Assembly (NCBI RefSeq): GCF_002849615.1
Contig: NZ_PDNV01000003.1
Location: 248,001 to 312,000, forward strand
Origin: Pollutimonas nitritireducens
Lineage (GTDB): Bacteria > Pseudomonadota > Gammaproteobacteria > Burkholderiales > Burkholderiaceae_B
Direction of reading: 5' to 3'
Length of the DNA: 64,000 bases
In this document: in pieces, positions 57,816 through 64,000 of the stretch
Numbering within the stretch: position 1 is the first letter of the stretch
Layout of the letters: each line of letters starts with the position of its first letter
The notes under the pieces: model-generated
The model's input: only the letters and a program-made list of their open reading frames with translations
What the model was told of the DNA's origin: nothing
Databases searched by the model: none
Translations under genes and position numbers: made by a program

Positions 57816-58700
57816 TTGAATGAACCGGGACATCGCAACAGCTTCATCGGCCTCGGTGCTTCCTTTACCCGTGAGGACACCGCGTCGTTGGCAGATCCGT
57901 TGACGCCGCCGATGCCGGAGCATGCGTCACAACCGTTCTACATGCCCTCCGGCAACGAGATTGCCGTATTTGAACAATGCCATGCCAATCAGTTGGCGGT
58001 AATGCTCAAAGGGCCGACAGGCTGCGGCAAGACGCGTTTCGTGGAACATATGGCCTGGCGACTGGGCCGGCCGCTTGTCACCGTGTCCTGCCACGACGAC
58101 CTGACCGCCAGCGACCTCGTTGGCCGTTTTCTTATCCATCACGACCACATGGCATGGCAGGACGGACCGCTGGCCAGCGCCGCGCGCCAGGGCGCCATCT
58201 GCTATCTGGACGAGGTGATCGAGGCACGTCAGGATACCGTCGTTGTCCTGCACTCGCTAACAGACCACCGCCGCACCTTATCCCTGGAGAAAACGGGCGA
58301 GCTCATCCACGCCGATCCAGGTTTCCAGCTTGTCGTGTCCTATAACCCCGGATATCAACGCATGTTGAAAGACATGAAGCCCAGTACCCGGCAAAGGTTC
58401 GTCGCGCTGGATTTCGAGTTCCCGCCGACAGACCGCGAAATTGCCATTGTGCTGCGTGAAGGCGGAACCGATACCGCAACGGCGCACGCGCTGGTCACAT
58501 TGGCCCATAAGCTCCGCGGCTTGCATGACAGGGGGCTCGTTGAGGTGCCCAGCACACGGCTCCTGGTGGCGACCGCCAAGCTTATCGCCGGAGGCATTCC
58601 CTTGCGACAGGCCTGCTACGTGGGTTTGGTGGCACCGCTATCGGACGATGTGTCCCTGGCAGGAGCCATGCGCGATCTGGTCGACCTGACGTTCGTCTAA
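57816..58700 (+). CDS. norQ: NO reductase activation ATPase NorQ (MoxR-type AAA+)
   Basis: The 294-residue AAA+ ATPase works with NorD to insert the non-haem iron of NorB. Walker A is GPTGCGKTRFVE near 66, Walker B CYLDEVIEAR near 130, and sensor motifs follow. The frame opens with TTG directly after the norB stop, with GAGGG 9 bases upstream. The first ATG in frame is 32 codons later and would give the more usual length of about 262. The true start is therefore uncertain. Confidence 0.92.
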   Translation: MNEPGHRNSFIGLGASFTREDTASLADPLTPPMPEHASQPFYMPSGNEIAVFEQCHANQLAVMLKGPTGCGKTRFVEHMAWRLGRPLVTVSCHDDLTASDLVGRFLIHHDHMAWQDGPLASAARQGAICYLDEVIEARQDTVVVLHSLTDHRRTLSLEKTGELIHADPGFQLVVSYNPGYQRMLKDMKPSTRQRFVALDFEFPPTDREIAIVLREGGTDTATAHALVTLAHKLRGLHDRGLVEVPSTRLLVATAKLIAGGIPLRQACYVGLVAPLSDDVSLAGAMRDLVDLTFV

Positions 58701-58719
58701 GCCAGCACGGAGGCAGTTT

Positions 58720-60753
58720 ATGGCGGAAGCCGAAGATGTCATCACCGATGCGGCACGCCATGCAACGATATTCGCACGGCAAGTGTGGAGGCGCCACCAG
58801 GACACGTCGAATACGCCAAAAATCGTACAGCTTGCCGAAGTTGCCGATCGCGTGGACTTGTTGATCGGCGCCGTATTCGGCATTCACTACCCCCTGCGTA
58901 CCGCACAGGCGCCAGCTGCGCGCACCCTGCTGGCCAGAATGTTCCGACGTAATGACCTGCCTTCGCCGAACCAGGCGTTGCCATCAACCGACGGACATTC
59001 TCTATGGTTGCCGGCAGACGTCCAGAGTAGTGATTATGATGCGAGTCTGGAACAATTCAGGACGATGGCCCTGCAACAGGCCATGCGCGCGTTTCGCGGT
59101 AACGCGCGCATGATCGCAAGCCTGCCCTCGTCCCTGGAGCGTGATACCTGTCTGATCGTCGAAGCCTGCGCTAGCGATCAGGCCCTGATTGCCATGCTGC
59201 CCGGCCTGGAACCCGCCATTGATGCGCTGCGTCGCAAGGCATTGGGCGCCCGGCCGCCCTTGACCACCATCTCGCCTCTTTATCATCCGCTTGAACGGTT
59301 GTTGCGCTCCATACTCGAGAGCCCATGCGCCACACCGCCAGCCGAACTGGCCGGTTGCATGGCGGCCACCGCAGTCATTGACCGGGGCCGGGAACTGGCG
59401 CTGCGCCTTGCCGCTATCGACATCTTGTCGCCGAAATGGGGCAAGACGGCGGTATACAAAGACCGCTGGACTGGCGATATCCAGTCGGACGCCCCCGGTG
59501 CAGGGGAGTTCAACGCGGCTGGCGGCGCCTCGGATCGAGACGATACGCAAAAGCTCCGTAGTGCCAGGTTGCTTCGCCGGCCCAAGGTCCGCGATGCAAT
59601 TGAAGATGAGGACGACGACGAACAGGGAGCATGGATGGTTCAGCCATCCCCGCCGAACGAGCACGCGGAAGATCCCATGGGGATGCAACGGCCCACGGAC
59701 CAGGACGATCAGACGCCTCCGGAGGAGTTTGCCGATTCATTGTCGGAGCTGGCGGAAGCACGGCTGGTATCAACACCGGGAAGTCCGAAGGACGTCCTGT
59801 TGTCAGACGATCCGCCCCAGGCCCACGCGGGACAGCAAGGCGAAAACGCCGCCGACGCCACCTCGATGCAATTACGCTATCCCGAATGGGACTGCCGGAT
59901 CAATGCTTACCGTGATCCAGGGGTAACTGTGCATTTATTGACACCTGGATTCGGCGCCCTGGAATGGGTGAAGGAAACACTCGACAAGCATCAAGGCATG
60001 CTGGCCGTCATACGGCGGCGCTTCGAGATGCTGCGTCCCGAACGCGTACGACTGCGCAAACAGCTCGAAGGCGACAGCATAGACTTGGCCGCGTATACCG
60101 AAGCGCTCGCGGACAGGCACGCGGGAATTGCCATGCCCCAGGGTCTCTACGAAAGCCAGCGGCCAGGCAAGCGGGATATGGCCATCATGCTGTTGATCGA
60201 TATCAGTGGATCCACCGACTCGTGGCTGTCGTCCACGCAACGCGTCATCGACGTGGAGCGCGAGGCCTTGTTGCTGGTATGCGCCGCGCTGGAAGGCCTG
60301 AACGAACCCTACTCCGTCCAGGCATTTTCAGGCGAAGGCCCGCAGGGCGTTACAGTCAGCGCCATCAAGGGCTTTGAGGAACGCTACGATATGCAGATTG
60401 CCCAGCGCATCGCCGCGCTGGAGCCTGAGCGCTATACACGTACAGGTGCCGCCCTGCGCCATGCGAGCATGCTGCTCATGAAGCAACCGTCCCAGCATCG
60501 GCTCTTGATGCTGCTGTCGGATGGCAAGCCCAATGATGCTGATGAGTATGATGGACGATACGGCGTGGAGGATATGCGGCAGGCCGTCAACGAAGCAAAA
60601 CTGCAGGGCATCTTCCCGTTCTGCCTGACTATAGATAGACAAGCCGCAAGCTATCTGCCGGCTGTATTCGGGCCGCGCCAGTATGCATTGCTGCCCAAGC
60701 CGGAATTGCTTCCCACTGTGCTGCTGGACTGGATGCGGCGGCTGCTTGCATGA
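58720..60753 (+). CDS. norD: NO reductase activation protein NorD (VWA domain)
   Basis: The 677-residue cytoplasmic protein has a helical N-terminal half, an acidic low-complexity middle (about 285-380; EDEDDDEQG) and a C-terminal von Willebrand A domain with an intact MIDAS (DISGSTDSW near 490 and LLSDGKPND near 602). NorD partners NorQ in maturing NO reductase. The start codon follows the norQ stop by 19 bases with CGGAGG upstream. Confidence 0.94.
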   Translation: MAEAEDVITDAARHATIFARQVWRRHQDTSNTPKIVQLAEVADRVDLLIGAVFGIHYPLRTAQAPAARTLLARMFRRNDLPSPNQALPSTDGHSLWLPADVQSSDYDASLEQFRTMALQQAMRAFRGNARMIASLPSSLERDTCLIVEACASDQALIAMLPGLEPAIDALRRKALGARPPLTTISPLYHPLERLLRSILESPCATPPAELAGCMAATAVIDRGRELALRLAAIDILSPKWGKTAVYKDRWTGDIQSDAPGAGEFNAAGGASDRDDTQKLRSARLLRRPKVRDAIEDEDDDEQGAWMVQPSPPNEHAEDPMGMQRPTDQDDQTPPEEFADSLSELAEARLVSTPGSPKDVLLSDDPPQAHAGQQGENAADATSMQLRYPEWDCRINAYRDPGVTVHLLTPGFGALEWVKETLDKHQGMLAVIRRRFEMLRPERVRLRKQLEGDSIDLAAYTEALADRHAGIAMPQGLYESQRPGKRDMAIMLLIDISGSTDSWLSSTQRVIDVEREALLLVCAALEGLNEPYSVQAFSGEGPQGVTVSAIKGFEERYDMQIAQRIAALEPERYTRTGAALRHASMLLMKQPSQHRLLMLLSDGKPNDADEYDGRYGVEDMRQAVNEAKLQGIFPFCLTIDRQAASYLPAVFGPRQYALLPKPELLPTVLLDWMRRLLA

Positions 60754-60789
60754 TGATCAGTCACGCCTGGCGTCGCCCCGCATCTTGCG

Positions 60790-61704
60790 TTACGCAATAT
60801 GAGAAGGTGTTTGCTGGGCCAGACGTTCGCCGAGAAAGTCCAGGAATGAGCGTACTGCCGGCACGAGTCCCCGGCGCGATGCGAACACAGCGTGAACAAT
60901 GCCCGGCTGGGGCGCCCAGTCGGGCAGGACATGGACCAGCCGACCGTCCGCAATCTCGTCGCGGCACATATAGTCGGGCAAAACCCCCATGCCTACGCCC
61001 CCGAGCACCGCGAACTTCAAGGTGAAAAGGTCATCGGCGACAAATACCGGTCTGTGCGACACGGCATACTGTGCACCATTAGGCCCGAATAACTGCCAAG
61101 TGGCACGTCCATCACTGACCGACATGGACACCGAATCCAGCAGCGAGAGATCACTGGGATCTGCCGGCGTAATCTGACGCTGGAGCTGTGTTGGGCTGGC
61201 GACAAGAAACGTGTGACTCAGCCCCAGATGCTTGATCACGGCGCTGCCACTATCGGCCAATGACACGCGAACCCTCAGCGCCACGTCTACGCCCTCTTCG
61301 ATCAGATCCACAACATGATTGCTGACGCGCATGTGCACGTGGACCTCGGGGTACGTTAAGAGATAGTCGGACAAAATGGGCCCTACCGCGTTCTGTGCAA
61401 GCGTCACAGGGCACACCACCCGGATAAGCCCTCGCGGCCCTGACTGGACCTGCGCGACAGCGGCTTCGGCTGCCAGGGCTTCTTCGCGCATCGAGGCACA
61501 ATGACGGTAATACAACTGGCCCACTGTCGTCAGGGAAATCTTTCGCGTCGTGCGCTGGAGCAGTCTTACCCCCAATTCGTCTTCAAGCGCGGCGACGCGA
61601 CGCGATAAACGCGATTTGGGCACGCCCAGCGCCCGTCCCGCAGCGGCAAACCCTCCCTGATTCACCACCTCCGCAAAGTACATCATATCGTTCAGATCTT
61701 GCAT
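60790..61704 (-). CDS. LysR family transcriptional regulator
   Basis: The 304-residue regulator has an N-terminal winged helix-turn-helix (about 1-62; GFAAAGRALGVPKSRLSRRVAALE) and a LysR effector domain (about 90-295; GLIRVVCPVTLAQ). Regulators of this subgroup often lie divergent from a quinone or azo reductase gene and activate it in response to quinones or thiol stress. Here azoR starts 120 bases away on the other strand, which fits. The effector is unknown. Confidence 0.93.
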   Translation of the reverse strand: MQDLNDMMYFAEVVNQGGFAAAGRALGVPKSRLSRRVAALEDELGVRLLQRTTRKISLTTVGQLYYRHCASMREEALAAEAAVAQVQSGPRGLIRVVCPVTLAQNAVGPILSDYLLTYPEVHVHMRVSNHVVDLIEEGVDVALRVRVSLADSGSAVIKHLGLSHTFLVASPTQLQRQITPADPSDLSLLDSVSMSVSDGRATWQLFGPNGAQYAVSHRPVFVADDLFTLKFAVLGGVGMGVLPDYMCRDEIADGRLVHVLPDWAPQPGIVHAVFASRRGLVPAVRSFLDFLGERLAQQTPSHIA

Positions 61705-61779
61705 CGCATATCCACTAGGCTTGATTTCAGGACAATCTATTGCATTTTTACAGTCTTATCAATAAACAGATGCTAATGC

Positions 61780-61799
61780 ACAATGGATCCATGCATTGT
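61780..61799. promoter_or_regulatory. Candidate LysR-type dyad in the regulator-azoR gap
   Basis: ACAATG (61780-61785) and CATTGT (61794-61799) form an inverted repeat 8 bases apart, containing the palindrome ATGGATCCAT. It lies between the LysR gene and azoR. Binding by this regulator is inferred from position. Confidence 0.35.
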
Positions 61800-61824
61800 T
61801 ATTAAACCAATCTGGAGCAAATTC

Positions 61825-62475
61825 ATGAAACTTCTACATGTCGATTCAAGCATCAACGGCGCCAACTCGGTGTCGCGCAAACTCACCAAAGACATCGTGT
61901 CCCAATGGATGGCCGACCACCCCAACACCCAGGTCGAATACCTGGATCTCGCAGCCGATACACCCAGTCACTTCTCACAAGACGCCATGGGTTTCCGCCT
62001 TCCCCCATCCGGCGCAACGCCGACCGAAGCGCAGCGTCAGGAGAATGAATTATCGGAAAAGCTGGTATCGCAATTCCTGGCTGCCGATGTGATTGTGGTC
62101 GGCTCGCCTCTGTATAATTTTTCGATTCCCAGCCAGCTCAAATCCTGGATCGATCGGCTGGCTCAGGCTGGCCGTACATTCACCTACACCGCAAATGGTC
62201 CGGAAGGGCTGGCCAAAGGCAAGACGGTCATCGCAGCGCTCAGCCGCGGCGGCATCTACTCCACCAGCGAAGCCGGCCGCGCCATGGAGCACCAGGAAAG
62301 CTACCTGAAGACGATATTCGGCTTCTTCGGCATCACCGACGTGCGGGTCGTGCGAGCCGAGGGCACTGACATGGGCGCCGAGAGCCGCACGAACGCATTG
62401 CAGACGGCTGATAAATGTATCAAGGTCCTGGCTACCAAATCATTTGACCCCAGCACGGCTGAAATGGCCGCCTGA
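61825..62475 (+). CDS. azoR: FMN-dependent NADH-azoreductase (quinone reductase)
   Basis: The 216-residue flavodoxin-fold enzyme reduces azo dyes and quinones with NADH. The FMN phosphate loop is [15 protein letters not shown] near 5-19, and [19 protein letters not shown] near 93-111 is the flavin-binding segment. SRGGIYST near 140 is also conserved. The ATG at 61825 has CTGGAG 9 bases upstream; an ATG 14 codons earlier falls in the control region. Confidence 0.93.
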   Translation: MKLLHVDSSINGANSVSRKLTKDIVSQWMADHPNTQVEYLDLAADTPSHFSQDAMGFRLPPSGATPTEAQRQENELSEKLVSQFLAADVIVVGSPLYNFSIPSQLKSWIDRLAQAGRTFTYTANGPEGLAKGKTVIAALSRGGIYSTSEAGRAMEHQESYLKTIFGFFGITDVRVVRAEGTDMGAESRTNALQTADKCIKVLATKSFDPSTAEMAA

Positions 62476-62620
62476 CGGTCATCACGCCTTGAACCTGCCC
62501 TCGTGCGTTTGCCCGGGCAGCGACAGCCCAATGTCAATCACGGGCTACAATCAGGCCAGACATCCCGACCCCGACCCAATCCTGGCTCGGGGCCGGGACG
62601 CACTGAAATGCCTGCCTATT

Positions 62621-64000
62621 GTGACCCCCCTCTCTTTTTCTTCCCTCCCGCTCTCGCGCGCCATACTCGACAATCTCGATAACCTTGGCTATCAAGCCAT
62701 GACGCCTATCCAGGCGCAGGGCCTTCCGCTCATCGTCGAAGGACGCGATCTCATTGCGCAGGCCAAGACCGGCAGCGGCAAGACCGCGGCATTCGGCCTT
62801 GGCATCGTCCATTCCCTGAATGTCGCCTTGTCAGCGACTCAAGCATTGGTTCTGTGTCCCACGCGCGAACTCGCCGAGCAGGTCGCCAATGAACTGCGTC
62901 GCCTGGCGCGTGCGTTGAGCAATACCAAGATCATCACGCTATGCGGCGGCACGCCCATACGTCCGCAAGTTGAATCGCTCAAGTTTGGCGCCCACATCAT
63001 TGTTGCGACGCCAGGCAGGCTGATGGACCACATCGACCGGAGTACGGTCGACTTGTCCCGCATAAAGACGCTGGTACTCGACGAGGCCGATCGCATGCTG
63101 GACATGGGTTTCTACGACGACGTCAATCACATTGTCAGCGCGTGCCCGACCCAGCGTCAGACGCTGCTTTTCTCGGCCACTTATGCCGACGACATCCGCA
63201 AGGCCAGTGCGCGTTTCCTTAAAAAGCCGGCCGAAGTGAAAGTGGAATCCGTGCATGATGCCAGCCATATCGAGCAGATTTTCTATGAGATCGATGCCGA
63301 TCGCCGGCTTGCTGTGGTCGGCCAGCTACTTGAACATTTCCGCCCTGTGTCGACGCTGGCGTTCTGCAATACCAAGGCGCAATGTCGCGAGCTGGTCACC
63401 TATCTGGAGTCGCGGGGGTTCAGTGCCTTGTCCCTGCACGGCGACCTGGAGCAGCGTGAACGTGAAGATGTGCTGGTACAGTTCTCGAATCGAAGCTGCT
63501 CTGTGCTGGTGGCGACCGACGTGGCAGCGCGGGGGCTGGATATCCAGACGCTGGATGCCGTCATCAACGTCGACGTAACGCCGGATGCGGAAGTCCACAT
63601 CCATCGTATCGGGCGCAGCGGTCGCGCGGGGGCCAAGGGCCTGGCGCTCAGCCTGTGTTCACCCGATGAAATGCGCTGGGCCAACCAAATTGAAAAATAC
63701 CAGGGCCAGCCGCTGATATGGGTGAACCCCAAGACACTGAAGCCTGCGCCGGGTGGTCGGCTCAATCCTCCAATGATCACGCTTTGCGTGCAGGGCGGAA
63801 AGAAAGACAAGTTGCGACCCGGGGATTTGCTGGGCGCGCTGACCAAGGACGCCGGCTTCGCAGCCGACCAGATCGGGAAGATCAACATCCTGGAATTTGT
63901 AAGCTTCGTTGCGCTGGACAGACATATTGCCCAGGAAGCCTACGATAAGCTGAGCAACGGCAATATAAAGGGCCGTCGCTTCAGGATGCGCTTTATGTCG
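62621..64000 (+). CDS. dbpA: ATP-dependent RNA helicase DbpA (3' end cut by window edge)
   Basis: The frame gives 460 residues to the window edge without a stop. DEAD-box motifs are complete: Q motif MTPIQAQGLP, AKTGSGKT, PTRELAEQ, ATPGRLMDH, DEADRMLDMGF, SATYADD, ATDVAARGLDI and HRIGRSGRAG. The C-terminal RNA-binding domain (from GGKKDKLRPGDLLGAL) matches DbpA, which remodels 23S rRNA helix 92. The GTG at 62621 gives the family start (FSSLPLS). An in-frame ATG at 62531 is also open. Only a few residues can be missing. Confidence 0.93.
   Translation, partial: MTPLSFSSLPLSRAILDNLDNLGYQAMTPIQAQGLPLIVEGRDLIAQAKTGSGKTAAFGLGIVHSLNVALSATQALVLCPTRELAEQVANELRRLARALSNTKIITLCGGTPIRPQVESLKFGAHIIVATPGRLMDHIDRSTVDLSRIKTLVLDEADRMLDMGFYDDVNHIVSACPTQRQTLLFSATYADDIRKASARFLKKPAEVKVESVHDASHIEQIFYEIDADRRLAVVGQLLEHFRPVSTLAFCNTKAQCRELVTYLESRGFSALSLHGDLEQREREDVLVQFSNRSCSVLVATDVAARGLDIQTLDAVINVDVTPDAEVHIHRIGRSGRAGAKGLALSLCSPDEMRWANQIEKYQGQPLIWVNPKTLKPAPGGRLNPPMITLCVQGGKKDKLRPGDLLGALTKDAGFAADQIGKINILEFVSFVALDRHIAQEAYDKLSNGNIKGRRFRMRFMS

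Noticed and set aside
62608-62640. ATG at 62608 as the dbpA start
   Set aside because: It is out of frame with the helicase; the in-frame candidates are the GTG at 62621 and the ATG at 62531.
1-64000. CRISPR arrays, tRNA genes, rRNA genes and insertion sequences
   Set aside because: No repeat-spacer pattern, tRNA cloverleaf (other than tmRNA), rRNA segment or transposase frame was seen on either strand.

Overview
The window looks like a chromosomal segment of a GC-rich betaproteobacterium of the order Burkholderiales, most likely family Alcaligenaceae (Bordetella/Achromobacter/Pusillimonas side). This is inferred from three things: the gene order gyrA-serC-pheA-tyrA-aroA-cmk-rpsA-ihfB-lapA-lapB-rfaE1-hldD, the tmRNA tag peptide ANDERFALAA, and the protein families present. 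No species can be named from the sequence alone.

Bases 1-4,600 hold the aerobic phenylacetate pathway: the epoxidase genes paaABCDE on the minus strand (paaE runs off the left edge) and the divergent repressor gene paaX. A sigma-70 promoter overlaps a dyad between paaA and paaX. Bases 4,600-35,000 are mostly core genome: orn, a Ste24-type membrane protease, rsgA, a CoA-diphosphatase Nudix gene, rplS, a 1-Cys peroxiredoxin, an acyl-CoA dehydrogenase with etfBA, a histone-deacetylase-like hydrolase back to back with mltB, cysM, and then a long minus-strand block. That block joins heptose synthesis (rfaE1, hldD), LPS-assembly control (lapAB), ihfB, rpsA, cmk and the aromatic and serine genes to gyrA. 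ompA, ubiG, gph and sstT follow.

The tmRNA gene ssrA (35,249-35,614) marks the start of an accessory stretch (about 35.65-46.7 kb). It carries an Mrr-type restriction endonuclease, an uncharacterised gene with a DnaQ-BRCT exonuclease, a small membrane protein, a DUF2254 membrane protein, an arsenite-efflux operon (arsD-arsA-acr3, without arsR or arsC), a metal-handling candidate pair and a SulP transporter. No integrase is visible. The pair is the most unusual item in the window: a His-rich DUF6448-like protein whose non-Sec leader ends in Ala immediately before His-Cys-Asp, followed with a one-base overlap by a soluble S26 peptidase. The arrangement resembles Ni-superoxide dismutase and its maturation protease.

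Bases 46.8-53.3 kb hold a MacAB-like ABC export system, an NDUFA9-like SDR protein, a secreted nuclease and small envelope proteins. Bases 53.4-60.8 kb are a denitrification cluster for nitrite to N2O. nirK is fused to an N-terminal cupredoxin. On the other strand an unlisted 41-residue membrane peptide gene precedes norC (with an extra C-terminal cytochrome c domain), norB, norQ and norD. The window closes with a LysR regulator divergent from azoR, and the start of dbpA, which runs off the right edge.
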